Shown piece by piece: positions 37,461 through 46,078 of a stretch of 64,000 bases of DNA. The notes beneath the pieces are model-generated. The model was given only the letters and a program-made list of their open reading frames with translations. It searched no databases and was not told where the DNA came from. A program made the position numbers and the translations under genes. Every line of letters begins with the position of its first letter. Within the stretch, counting starts at the first letter, position 1. The stretch is from an uncultured Pirellulaceae bacterium (GTDB lineage Bacteria > Planctomycetota > Planctomycetia > Pirellulales > Pirellulaceae), in assembly GCA_938084685.1 (NCBI GenBank), contig CALKGE010000001.1, positions 744,001 to 808,000 on the forward strand, in the 5' to 3' direction.

Positions 37461-39065
37461 ATGAGACTGCTATCAATCGCTTTTGCTGCAGGTGTTTTTC
37501 TTCTGGGACTGGTCCCGCAAGTTTCCGGTAATCAGAACTGGATGTCGCTGTTTAATGGGAAGACATTATCTGGTTGGCATAATCCGTTTGACTGGGGGGA
37601 GGCTGCCTCCACGGATGGTGAAATTGTACTGACAGGTGACAGAAAGTTCTTTCTTGTATCAGACAATGTTTATCGGGATTTTGAGCTGGAGGTAGATGTC
37701 TTCGTGCCAGTTGGTGGTAATAGCGGGATTCAGTTTCGTTGTCACTATCGGCCGAATCGTCTTTGGGGATATCAGGCCGAAGTGGATACATCCGAGCGTA
37801 AATGGGCGGGTGGACTTTACGAAGAGGGCCGACGTGGCTGGCTGGTTCCTTTGAAGGATAATCCACCAGCTCAGGCTGCCTTTAAAAATGGCCAGTGGAA
37901 TACGTATCGTATTCGAGCGGTTGGGGATCAGATTGTCATTCAGGTGAATGATGTTACCACCGTTTCAACTCGTGATGCGGTGACGTCGGAAGGTCATATT
38001 GCACTGCAACACCATGGTGAAAAGGGACTGTCCTACCGGTTCCGCAATATCCGGATCAAGGAATTGGCTCCGAGCCAGGCTTTGTCACTGATAACGTTCG
38101 GATCCTGTTGTAAACAGGACAGGCCACAGCCCATCTGGACCGCTGTGACTGCTCAAGAATCGGATCTGTTTCTCATGATTGGAGATAACATCTACGGGGA
38201 CTCTGAAGATGTGAATGTCTTACGTGAGAAGTACGCAGTGCTTGGTGCAGAAGATGGATTTCGGGCATTGCGGGAACAGACAAAGATTTTGGCCACCTGG
38301 GATGACCATGACTATGGTGTAAATGACGGAGGTGCTGAATTCGTTTCCAAAGTGGAGTCGCAACGTGCCTTCAATGACTTCTTTCAAGTACCCGAAGGTG
38401 CTGGGAGTCGCATACATGAGGGAGTTTATGACGCGCATGTCATTGGTCCTGCGGGAAAACGAGTTCAAATTATTTTGCTTGATACCCGATATCACCGTTC
38501 GCCTTTGAAAAAGTGGGAAGGCGAGAAAAGGCCTCTGGTCGGCCCTTACACGGCCAATGAAGATCCTCAGGCTACGATGCTTGGCAAAAAACAGTGGGCC
38601 TGGTTGGAAGAACAGATGCAGGTGCCGGCTGAGTTACGCATCATTGCTTCGAGCATTCAGTTTATTCCTGCAGAACATGGTTGGGAATACTGGCAAAACA
38701 TGCCCCACGAACGGCAGCGCTTGATTGATCTGATTGAGAAAAGCGGTGGTAAGTCTATTGTCTTATCTGGAGATCGTCATCTGGCGGAGATTTCCAGGCT
38801 ACCACTGGGATCAGCAAGAGACACATTGGATTTATATGACATTACGTCTTCCAGCCTGAATGCTCCTAGTGGAGGGGGGAATGCCGGGGAAGCGAATCGC
38901 TACCGCAGTGTAGAGGATCATTATCCAGCCGTTAATTTTGGATCGGTATCCATTGATTGGAACAAACGCAATGCCCGGATCGCACTAAGTATTCACGATA
39001 TCGACGGCAAGGTTGTGCTGCGTAACCAATTCCGGTTGTCAGACATTTCTTCGTCCTCGCGATAG
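37461..39065 (+). CDS. DUF1080 - PhoD-like phosphatase fusion protein
   Basis: A 534-residue exported protein. After the signal peptide (about 23 residues) comes a DUF1080 (3-keto-disaccharide hydrolase-type) sandwich: WMSLFNGKTLSGWHNP, FELEVDVFVPVGGNSGIQFR, GQWNTYRIRAVGD and HGEKGLSYRFRNIRIKEL. A PhoD-like metallophosphatase begins near 205 with ITFGSCCKQD, and its metal ligands are visible in GDNIYGD, TWDDHDYGVND and SGDRHLAEIS. The fusion suggests a phosphomonoester- or diester-cleaving enzyme held on a glycan by the first domain, which is inference. GGAG is 7 nt before ATG 37461; ATG 37440 is an alternative. Confidence 0.87.
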   Translation: MRLLSIAFAAGVFLLGLVPQVSGNQNWMSLFNGKTLSGWHNPFDWGEAASTDGEIVLTGDRKFFLVSDNVYRDFELEVDVFVPVGGNSGIQFRCHYRPNRLWGYQAEVDTSERKWAGGLYEEGRRGWLVPLKDNPPAQAAFKNGQWNTYRIRAVGDQIVIQVNDVTTVSTRDAVTSEGHIALQHHGEKGLSYRFRNIRIKELAPSQALSLITFGSCCKQDRPQPIWTAVTAQESDLFLMIGDNIYGDSEDVNVLREKYAVLGAEDGFRALREQTKILATWDDHDYGVNDGGAEFVSKVESQRAFNDFFQVPEGAGSRIHEGVYDAHVIGPAGKRVQIILLDTRYHRSPLKKWEGEKRPLVGPYTANEDPQATMLGKKQWAWLEEQMQVPAELRIIASSIQFIPAEHGWEYWQNMPHERQRLIDLIEKSGGKSIVLSGDRHLAEISRLPLGSARDTLDLYDITSSSLNAPSGGGNAGEANRYRSVEDHYPAVNFGSVSIDWNKRNARIALSIHDIDGKVVLRNQFRLSDISSSSR

Positions 39066-39210
39066 ACGACCGCTCCCGGCAGGCAACCTCACAGCTTTAT
39101 CGCTGGTATCCGGGATTCCAGCATTTGTGGCTCAGGCCAGTCTTTGAAGAGTGCCTGGTGTTGGTGTATTGACGACTCCAGGCAGCGCGAGAGGCAGGCT
39201 TTTTCGCATG

Positions 39211-40005
39211 CTACTTAAAGACTGGTAACGGCGCACCTTGCGCGAGTTTGTTTCTTTGGAAGAAGCCAAATATTTCATTCCAGTGCGTCAAGGCCGGTAT
39301 GAGGTGTTCACCTCCTTCGACTTCAATGTACTTAACGTGTTTATTGATGTTTTCAATTTCGGTGACAAGTGAGCGCGTCAGGTAGACATTCACCAGTGGG
39401 TCTAATGTGCCTTGAATAATGAGTATCGGACTGTTGATATTTCTCAGGGCCTGCCCACGGTGGGGAATGAAAAAAGCTGGCGAGACGGTGGCAACTGCTG
39501 CAAATTGATCAGGGTACTTCCCCAGCAGGTGCAGGCTTCCACCACCTCCCATCGAGTGACCAAAGAGGTAAATTCGTTGAGCATCTATTTTGAGTTCTCG
39601 ACGCACCATCGTAATGACATTGAGAACATCGCGTTCACTTAGTTCGCCCAGATTGCTTGGTATGTCACCGAATCTCTCTTTACCGAACATGCCATACCAT
39701 CCATGGCTGTTGTAACCCATCGGGGCAACCAGGATGAAGCCATGTTTCTCTGCAGCAGACATGAGTCCGGGGTACCTCAAGATCTGATAACAATTACTGA
39801 ATAATCCATGGAGCGCAAACACCACTGGTAATCTGGTTGTCCCGTCGTATTTTTTCGGAAGGTAGAACGAATACGGAATCTGTTTTTGCGATTGCGGCAT
39901 CCGATATTTTCGATGGATGACAGTTCCAGTTTTTAGCGGCGTGGCCTGTACGGTTTGTGGTAACCACAGAAGAACGAATAGCAATATGAGTGTTCGAAAG
40001 GACAT
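39211..40005 (-). CDS. Exported alpha/beta hydrolase (PHB depolymerase / feruloyl esterase-like)
   Basis: A 264-residue protein with a signal peptide (LILLFVLLWLPQTVQA). LPVVFALHG forms the oxyanion region, and the nucleophile elbow is GHSMGGGGS. The acid is expected in IIQGTLDPLVN and the His in GGEHLIPAL. This is the LpqC/esterase group that includes polyhydroxybutyrate depolymerases and feruloyl esterases. It ends convergently with the PhoD fusion, separated by 145 bp that contain weak GC-rich hairpins but no clear terminator. Confidence 0.88.
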   Translation of the reverse strand: MSFRTLILLFVLLWLPQTVQATPLKTGTVIHRKYRMPQSQKQIPYSFYLPKKYDGTTRLPVVFALHGLFSNCYQILRYPGLMSAAEKHGFILVAPMGYNSHGWYGMFGKERFGDIPSNLGELSERDVLNVITMVRRELKIDAQRIYLFGHSMGGGGSLHLLGKYPDQFAAVATVSPAFFIPHRGQALRNINSPILIIQGTLDPLVNVYLTRSLVTEIENINKHVKYIEVEGGEHLIPALTHWNEIFGFFQRNKLAQGAPLPVFK

Positions 40006-40041
40006 GATGAACCTCCGAAGAGTCTAACGGAATTGACTACG

Positions 40042-41499
40042 TTAACTGATAATGTTGTTTACAACTTCGCCATGCACATCGGTCAGGCGAAATCTACGTC
40101 CCTGGTATTTGAAGGTGAGGCGTTCGTGATCAATACCCAGCAGGTGCAGGATGGTTGCCTGAAAATCATGGACATGAACAGGGTTGTCGGCAATATTATA
40201 CCCCAAGGGGTCTGTTTCTCCGTGGGTGACTCCTCCCTGGATTCCTCCACCGGCCATCCAGAGCGAAAAGCAGCGTGGGTGATGATCTCGACCAAAATTC
40301 TCGCCATTGAGCTTTCCCTGACAGTAATTGGTTCGACCGAATTCTCCTCCCCAGATAATCAATGTGTCATCCAGCAGTCCTCGTTGCTTCAGGTCGGTGA
40401 CCAAAGCTGCTGATGCTTGATCGGTTTCCTTGGCCTGATTACGTAATCCACCAACAAGCCCGCCATGTTGATCCCAGCCTGGGTGATAAAGCTGAATGAA
40501 TCGAACTCCCCGTTCGGCCAACCTGCGGGCTAGCAGGCAGTTCGCTGCGTAGGATCCCGGATTTTTGGCTGCTTGTCCATAGAGATTGAAAGTATGTTCC
40601 GGTTCGTCGGCAGTATTGGTTACTTCCGGAATCGATTGTTGCATTCGAAATGCGAGTTCGTACTGAGCAATTCTGGATTCCAGATCAGGGCTGCTCTGCT
40701 GTTGTAACTTCAGCTCGTGGAGTTCCTGCAGGCGATCGAGCATTTGGCGTCGAGCCTCTGTACTCAGCCCCTGTGGATTGCTCAGATAAAGTACCGGGTC
40801 CTGACCTGATCGGAATCTGGTTCCCTGGAATCTGGAAGGGAGAAACCCACTTCCCCAGAGTCGCGTTAGCAGCGGTTGCCCCCCTTTATTCTTAGTTACA
40901 AGTACTACAAATGCTGGTAGATCATCGTTTTCTGTTCCCAGGCCATAGTCCAGCCAGGCTCCCATACTCGGGCGCCCTGGAAACTGGGAACCAGTCTGCA
41001 TGTGAGTTACCGCTGGCCCGTGATTGATGGCTTCGGTGTGCATGCTGCGGATGATACAAATGTCGTCGGCAATTCCCGAGATATGGGGAAGTGCATCACT
41101 GATCCATTGTCCGCTTTCACCATGTTGAGCGAACTTAAATGGCGATTTCACCATCGGGAGGCTGGCCTGATTGCCTGACATGGCGGTCAACCGCTGACCT
41201 TGGCGGATTTCATCGGGTAGTTGCTGGCCATGCACTTTTTCAAGCTCGGGACGATAGTCAAACAGGTCGAGTTGAGATGGTCCACCACTTTGAAACAGGT
41301 AGATAACTCTTTTAGCACGCGGCGTATGATGCAATTGTTTGAGGACACCGTCACGCGCATGGAGCATGCGTCCAGACTCCAACTGGGATAAAGCGATGCC
41401 GCCGAGCCCCATACCGAAGCGTTGCAGCATCTTCCTCCGTGACAGTTCCACAGGGTTTTCAAAGCCGGTGCACATTGAATCTGGTTTTGAATGCATCAT
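40042..41499 (-). CDS. DUF1501 family protein (Tat-exported)
   Basis: A 485-residue protein with a Tat-type leader (LSRRKMLQRFGMGLGGIAL). It shares the motifs [70 protein letters not shown] and [18 protein letters not shown] with the gene at 21552, which has the same length. It lies 17 bp downstream of its DUF1549/1553 partner on the minus strand. The reaction is unknown. Confidence 0.92.
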   Translation of the reverse strand: MMHSKPDSMCTGFENPVELSRRKMLQRFGMGLGGIALSQLESGRMLHARDGVLKQLHHTPRAKRVIYLFQSGGPSQLDLFDYRPELEKVHGQQLPDEIRQGQRLTAMSGNQASLPMVKSPFKFAQHGESGQWISDALPHISGIADDICIIRSMHTEAINHGPAVTHMQTGSQFPGRPSMGAWLDYGLGTENDDLPAFVVLVTKNKGGQPLLTRLWGSGFLPSRFQGTRFRSGQDPVLYLSNPQGLSTEARRQMLDRLQELHELKLQQQSSPDLESRIAQYELAFRMQQSIPEVTNTADEPEHTFNLYGQAAKNPGSYAANCLLARRLAERGVRFIQLYHPGWDQHGGLVGGLRNQAKETDQASAALVTDLKQRGLLDDTLIIWGGEFGRTNYCQGKLNGENFGRDHHPRCFSLWMAGGGIQGGVTHGETDPLGYNIADNPVHVHDFQATILHLLGIDHERLTFKYQGRRFRLTDVHGEVVNNIIS

Positions 41500-41516
41500 G
41501 ATAATTAACGGCCTTT

Positions 41517-44500
41517 TTATTGTCGTACGACACAGTCGTCGTAATTGAGTAGTAAGTTGATGACCATGGCCATGGAAGCGACCTGTTCGGCCGGCAGTTG
41601 CATATCCCGTCCGGCATCTCCCGTACTGAGAAACTGAGTGGTTTCTTCCGGGTGTTCTTTGAAGTAAGTCAGTTGTTGCTGGTAGGCCTGCTTGAGTACT
41701 GAAATTTCTGCGTCTGAGGCGGAGCGGCTTGTAAGATGCTCAAAGGCGGTGGCAATTGCCCGCGAATAATCATCGCCGAAATGTTTAATAAGGTTTTCTC
41801 CCATTTTTCTGGCCGCTTCCACCAGTTGGGGATCGTTCAACAGAACAATGGCATGCAATGGACTTGAGGTTCGTTCCCGTGCTACCGAGCACACTTCGCG
41901 TTTGGCGGCATCAAGTGTCATCATCACGGGAGCCGGAGCGGTACGTCGCCAGTAGGTATAGAGACTGCGACGGTAAAGTTGCTCACCTTTACCGCGAGCG
42001 ACAGGTTTGAACGACTCGGCGACTTCATAAGGTTTGACCGACGGGCCACCCAACTTGTCGACCAGTAGACCACTGACAAATAATGCGTTGTCCCGCAGCA
42101 TTTCCGCTGGCAATTGGAAGCGGTTCGCATGGCTGAGAAGACGATTCTCCGGATCAATAGCTAGTTCACCTTCGGTTGCCACCGAAGATTGTCGGTAGGT
42201 TGAAGAGCGGGCAATCATGCGGATCAATCCCTTGGTATCCCAACCGTTTTCCATGAAGGAAACCGACAGCCAGTCGAGCAGTGCCGGATGAGTTGGAATT
42301 GCTCCCTGACTGCCAAAATCTTCCGGGGTGGAGACAAGGCCTTTCCCCAGCATCATTTGCCAGATTCGATTTACATAGACTCGCGCTGTCAGCGGATTTT
42401 CGGGATTGGTTACCCATGTGGCAAGCGATAGTCGGTCAGCCTGTTCAGGAACAGGCAAGCCAAACGCTGCGGGTGTTGCCGGTGAGACCGCATCAGTCGG
42501 TTGGTCATAGGCACCCCGGTTAAGTATGAAGGTTTCCCGTCGTGTCGGCATCTCCTGCATGACCATAATTTCCTGAGCACCGTCGACCAGCTTGCTGCGG
42601 TGATCCCGGGCAGCTTTGACTGCGGCGAGTTGATTTCCGAATGGTTCATCAAAGAGGTGGAGATAGTACTGTTTCAGCTGCAGCTTTTGCTGTGCGTTCA
42701 ATTCAGCTGAGGGTTTTTCCAATGTCTCCGAGAGCGTTTCGCCATCAAAGAGATGTTGCAATTCCAAATCACTCAGCTGACGGTTGAACACTTTAAATTC
42801 GTCGACCAACCCCTGCTTGAAACCTTTGTCACGGAACCTTTGACCAATAGCGATGTTGTCCCCACCACTGCCTGTGATGTTTTTATAGAGGTTGTCTCTG
42901 ACAATTTCTGTCCTGGCAGGTTTTCCGTTGAGATAAATATTGAGTCCTGCGGCGCGGCTGGAGCCGTCATAGACCATGGACAAATGGTGCCATTGATTGG
43001 GTGGCAGCACATCTTTGGTTCGCACGCGGATCGCATTTCCGGGCCAGAAATGAATAAGCGAAACACTAATACGCCCCTGCTCAATCAGCATTTGGTAACC
43101 ACGGCTGGCCGAGTCAGTCCAGGCTCGTGATCTATGAAAGACTACCGCTCGTTCTTTTACATCCGGAGTATTCAGCCACAGTGAAACGGTAAAGGGAGTA
43201 TTACGCGAGTAATTGCCGACAGACAGCCCGACCGCATCATCCCCGGTTAACTCAACCGCTTTGCCGATCTTGCCGGGTACACTTTTATTGGCTCCCGTTT
43301 TACCATCTTCAAAGTTCAGTTCCTGCTCAAGCCCCAGTATTTCTTTTGTAACTTCCCGGTTTTGCAGCCAACGATCGAATCCTTCGCTGGAGCCAGCTGC
43401 CAACTTTTCGAGTTTCTCAACTTCGGTTGCGATAGCCTGGTTCGCGTCGGCGAACTGCTGTCTTTGAGCGTCAGAGAGAATTCGTAACGTCGGAGTGGGG
43501 GTCGACGTTGTGAAGTAGGAGTAGAGTCCTGCTTCGTCAATATTATTGAAGAATGCAAATAGCTGGTAGTATTCTTTTTGGGTGAACGGATCATATTTGT
43601 GGTCGTGACATCGACAGCACTCCAACGTGAGGCCAAGAAAGGCTGTTCCGAAGGTATGCGTGCGATCTGCAACATATTCGGTCCGAAACTCTTCTGGAAC
43701 GGAGCCACCTTCAACTTTCTGAGAATGCAGCCGGTTGAATGTTGTGGCAATGACCTGTGAGTCGGTAGGTTGTTCCAACAGGTCACCAGCAAGTTGTTCG
43801 GTGACGAATTGGTCGTAGGGTAAATTCTGGTTGAAAGCGTTTATGACCCAGTCCCGATAGGGCCAGACATAGCGATCCCGATCAACCTGGTATCCAAATG
43901 TGTCGGAGTAACGGGCAACATCCAGCCAGTTAGCCGCCATCCTTTCCCCAAAATGCTTGTCCTCAAGCAGTTCATCGACTATCGCCGTATAAGTTTCAAG
44001 CGTAGGGTTTGCAACATACCTGCTTACCTGCTGCTGACTTGGTGGAAGACCAGTGATATCGAAGGCCAATCTTCTGATCAGGTATTCAGGATTAGCCGTG
44101 GGTGCCGGCTGCAGGCCAGCTTCTTCCAGTCTCTTTAAAATGAATTGATCAATCTCGTTGGCGCCCCAGACCTTATTTCTGGTTTTAGGAGGAGTCGCTT
44201 TGATTGGTTTTGCAAAGGCCCAATGTTTTTGCCAACTAGCACCCTGTTCGATCCAACGAGTAAGTAAGTCAATTTCATCATCGGTTATTTGCAGCTTGGT
44301 ATCAGCCGGAGGCATCTTAAGGTCCGGATCGTCTGTCTGGATTCTTTTAATGAGTTCGCTTTTATTCGGTTTGCCGGCATGGATGATCCGATGACCGTCC
44401 AGAGAAATGGCGGCAAGTGCTTCTTCTTTCAGATCAAGGCGCAGATCTGCTTGACGATTCGTCGCATCCGGTCCATGACAACTGAAGCAGCGGTCTGACA

Positions 44501-44603
44501 GAATGGGTTTGATATCCCGGGCGAAGTCGATCGTTTCCTTTTTGGCAGCATGGGAAAACGATACGAAAGAAAGAACGAGTGTGAATGCAGTTATGAATTT
44601 CAT
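41517..44603 (-). CDS. PSCyt1 / DUF1549 / LamG / DUF1553 cytochrome-like protein
   Basis: A 1028-residue exported protein; the ATG at 44603 directly precedes the signal peptide (ITAFTLVLSFVSFSHA). The PSCyt1 motif is C39, C42, H43 (RCFSCHGPDA). A second CxxCH lies in DUF1549 (C329, C332, H333, [12 protein letters not shown]). A LamG domain is inserted at about 430-600 (FTVSLWLNTP, NQWHHLSMVYDG, GLVDEFKVFNRQ). DUF1553 starts near 721 (RLSLATWVTNPENPLTARVYVNRIW). The LamG insertion sits between the two DUFs, whereas the protein at 3900 has LamG at its N-terminus. Carbohydrate binding is inferred from the LamG domain, and heme binding from the CxxCH motifs. Confidence 0.9.
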   Translation of the reverse strand: MKFITAFTLVLSFVSFSHAAKKETIDFARDIKPILSDRCFSCHGPDATNRQADLRLDLKEEALAAISLDGHRIIHAGKPNKSELIKRIQTDDPDLKMPPADTKLQITDDEIDLLTRWIEQGASWQKHWAFAKPIKATPPKTRNKVWGANEIDQFILKRLEEAGLQPAPTANPEYLIRRLAFDITGLPPSQQQVSRYVANPTLETYTAIVDELLEDKHFGERMAANWLDVARYSDTFGYQVDRDRYVWPYRDWVINAFNQNLPYDQFVTEQLAGDLLEQPTDSQVIATTFNRLHSQKVEGGSVPEEFRTEYVADRTHTFGTAFLGLTLECCRCHDHKYDPFTQKEYYQLFAFFNNIDEAGLYSYFTTSTPTPTLRILSDAQRQQFADANQAIATEVEKLEKLAAGSSEGFDRWLQNREVTKEILGLEQELNFEDGKTGANKSVPGKIGKAVELTGDDAVGLSVGNYSRNTPFTVSLWLNTPDVKERAVVFHRSRAWTDSASRGYQMLIEQGRISVSLIHFWPGNAIRVRTKDVLPPNQWHHLSMVYDGSSRAAGLNIYLNGKPARTEIVRDNLYKNITGSGGDNIAIGQRFRDKGFKQGLVDEFKVFNRQLSDLELQHLFDGETLSETLEKPSAELNAQQKLQLKQYYLHLFDEPFGNQLAAVKAARDHRSKLVDGAQEIMVMQEMPTRRETFILNRGAYDQPTDAVSPATPAAFGLPVPEQADRLSLATWVTNPENPLTARVYVNRIWQMMLGKGLVSTPEDFGSQGAIPTHPALLDWLSVSFMENGWDTKGLIRMIARSSTYRQSSVATEGELAIDPENRLLSHANRFQLPAEMLRDNALFVSGLLVDKLGGPSVKPYEVAESFKPVARGKGEQLYRRSLYTYWRRTAPAPVMMTLDAAKREVCSVARERTSSPLHAIVLLNDPQLVEAARKMGENLIKHFGDDYSRAIATAFEHLTSRSASDAEISVLKQAYQQQLTYFKEHPEETTQFLSTGDAGRDMQLPAEQVASMAMVINLLLNYDDCVVRQ

Positions 44604-44713
44604 AAATTGCCTTTGACGTAGTGGAGTCAGCACCAGGGTGGACACCCTCATTCTATGAAAAAAGTGCATCTTCGATAACTCGTATATTGCGTTGTTCTGC
44701 GAGCGGGAAGCGC

Positions 44714-44752
44714 ATAAAAAAAGCCCATATCGGTTTTGTCGATACGGGCTTT
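44714..44752 (-). terminator. Rho-independent terminator of the AAPAEE-repeat lipoprotein gene
   Basis: The stem AAAGCCC-x-TATCG (44720-44732) pairs with CGATA-x-GGGCTTT (44740-44752) with one mismatch. The A-run at 44714-44722 becomes the U-tract on the minus strand. Confidence 0.88.
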
Positions 44753-44773
44753 CTTATTCAACCTGTAAAGTGA

Positions 44774-45124
44774 TTATTCGTCACTATCAGCGGCTTCCTC
44801 AGCAGGAGCGGCTTCTTCAGCAGGAGCGGCTTCTTCGGCAGGAGCGGCTTCTTCAGCGGGAGCAGCTTCTTCAGCAGGAGCGGCTTCTTCAGCAGGAGCA
44901 GCTTCTTCAGCAGGAGCGGCTTCTTCAGCAGGAGCAGCTTCTTCAGCAGGAGCAGCTTCTTCTTCACCTGGGTCGGTTGGTGCAGTTTCACCTTCGGTTG
45001 TCATTTCGTCAGGTGCAGCGTATTGCCCTTCCGTAGAGCTGTCAGCTGCTTTTTTGTCGCCACAACCGACGACACCCACAGTTGCGATTGCCAATAAGGC
45101 CGCTAAAATTCTAAAAATTTGCAT
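44774..45124 (-). CDS. Small lipoprotein with nine AAPAEE repeats
   Basis: A 116-residue protein with a lipoprotein signal (lipobox VVGC, lipidated C21). An Asp/Glu/Thr-rich stretch leads into exactly nine tandem Ala-Ala-Pro-Ala-Glu-Glu units (residues 57-110). It is very acidic and almost surely unstructured or extended; it could be a spacer between membrane and wall or a cation-binding polymer. GAGGA precedes the ATG by 8 nt. It has its own terminator and a promoter-like element shared with the next lipoprotein gene. Confidence 0.8.
   Translation of the reverse strand: MQIFRILAALLAIATVGVVGCGDKKAADSSTEGQYAAPDEMTTEGETAPTDPGEEEAAPAEEAAPAEEAAPAEEAAPAEEAAPAEEAAPAEEAAPAEEAAPAEEAAPAEEAADSDE
44795..44956 (-). 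repeat. Nine tandem 18-bp repeats inside the lipoprotein gene
   Basis: Nine near-identical 18-bp units encode Ala-Ala-Pro-Ala-Glu-Glu, with only third-base differences among copies. The array is prone to slippage in multiples of 18 bp. The opposite strand reads as a Leu/Gln/Glu-rich open frame only because of the repeat. Confidence 0.95.
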
Positions 45125-45185
45125 TTGATTGTCCTCAATAAACCTGAAAAGAGATTTGTATAAAAAGGGAGTCGAAACTACTGCA

Positions 45186-45215
45186 ATAGATTCCAGTCAC
45201 CCTGAATTTATTCCC
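45186..45215 (-). promoter_or_regulatory. Bipartite promoter-like element GGGAATAAATTC-N12-ATCTAT
   Basis: Read on the minus strand, GGGAATAAATTC (45215-45204) is followed after 12 nt by ATCTAT (45191-45186), 62 bp before the AAPAEE lipoprotein start. The same two boxes with the same spacing occur before the gene at 45410-45973. The layout fits a -35/-10 pair of an alternative sigma factor. Confidence 0.6.
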
Positions 45216-45228
45216 ATAAAATTGATTA

Positions 45229-45272
45229 TGAAATAAATATAAACAACCAGACGTAGGAATTGAAATAAATAT
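45229..45272. repeat. Direct repeat TGAAATAAATAT, two copies 32 bp apart
   Basis: Identical 12-mers lie at 45229-45240 and 45261-45272, about three helical turns apart. They sit in an AT-rich stretch directly upstream of the promoter-like element at 45186-45215. They could be an activator site or UP-element-like DNA. Confidence 0.5.
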
Positions 45273-45352
45273 TGAACAAATCTTCAGTGGGATGCAGTTT
45301 GTGTGAACTTGTACCGGTTAGCTGAAATGAAGGCCAGTCTTTCCCACACAAT

Positions 45353-45390
45353 AAAAAAAGCAGTGACAGGTAATCCCATCACTGCTTTTT
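45353..45390 (-). terminator. Rho-independent terminator
   Basis: A 12-bp perfect stem (45355-45366 with 45379-45390) has a 12-nt loop. The A-run at 45353-45359 gives the U-tract on the minus strand. It ends the lipoprotein gene at 45410. Confidence 0.88.
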
Positions 45391-45409
45391 GGCGTTTAGT
45401 GTAAATCAA

Positions 45410-45973
45410 CTATTGGAGAATGGCTTCTCCGGTGCCACTGTCTTCCAATGTGATTTTGAGCGTGCCAGGTGCTCCACCCTCAGCAGGACCAACAACCTCG
45501 ATTTCGTTTTTCCAGTTATCTGATTTTGTATAACTACCGAAAACGCTATTAATCAGACTTTGAGACTGCAACGCATCGACTTCACCATCTTCAGTCATCA
45601 TGCCAACCATTCCCTCGTAATCAGCAGAAGGATCCCCTTCGTTTTGATCGAATTGGCCGCTTACGTCCATTTCGGCTGCTTCCGCTTTCATAACGAGAAC
45701 AGAGTAGGATCCACCGACAGCACCATCTTTGGTTTCGCCATCGGGAAACATGGTGGTAATGGTGAAATTACCACTGGCATCGGATTTACCACTCGCTGTA
45801 CGAGCTCCTTGAGAACCTGCTTCAGGGACCAGCGTGATCGTGGCACCTTCCAGAGGCTCGCCATCATAGGTTACGGTGCCGGTAACTTCAGTTGTTTCTG
45901 GGTTTGATGCACCACAACCTGCAATTGTGATCATCACGCCAACGCAAAATAGCGCTACGAATTTTTTATGCAT
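45410..45973 (-). CDS. Lipoprotein with carboxypeptidase-regulatory-like (Ig-like) domain
   Basis: A 187-residue protein with a lipobox (IAGC, lipidated C20). The segment VTGTVTYDGEPLEGATITLVPEAGSQ, then SGKSDASGNFTITT, is the pattern of CarboxypepD-reg/transthyretin-like sandwich proteins. It ends in an acidic region with short hydrophobic helices. Such small lipoproteins are abundant in planctomycetes and have no known role. The gene is monocistronic, with a shared promoter-like element and its own terminator. Confidence 0.85.
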   Translation of the reverse strand: MHKKFVALFCVGVMITIAGCGASNPETTEVTGTVTYDGEPLEGATITLVPEAGSQGARTASGKSDASGNFTITTMFPDGETKDGAVGGSYSVLVMKAEAAEMDVSGQFDQNEGDPSADYEGMVGMMTEDGEVDALQSQSLINSVFGSYTKSDNWKNEIEVVGPAEGGAPGTLKITLEDSGTGEAILQ

Positions 45974-46048
45974 TGTCTTCTCACTTTATCTAATAAGGAC
46001 AACTAATGTTTTGATACGCAAATTAATATTGCTGAATGCTTCGTTAGG

Positions 46049-46078
46049 ATAGATGGGCGAACAACGGAATTTATTCCC
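46049..46078 (-). promoter_or_regulatory. Second copy of promoter-like element GGGAATAAATTC-N12-ATCTAT
   Basis: On the minus strand GGGAATAAATTC (46078-46067) is followed after 12 nt by ATCTAT (46054-46049), 76 bp before the lipoprotein start at 45973. The spacer sequences of the two copies differ, so the conservation is confined to the two boxes. Confidence 0.6.

Noticed and set aside
44692..45036. Plus-strand open frame rich in Leu, Gln and Glu opposite the AAPAEE lipoprotein
   Set aside because: It exists only because the 18-bp repeat has no stop in that frame. The minus-strand reading has a lipobox, promoter-like element and terminator.
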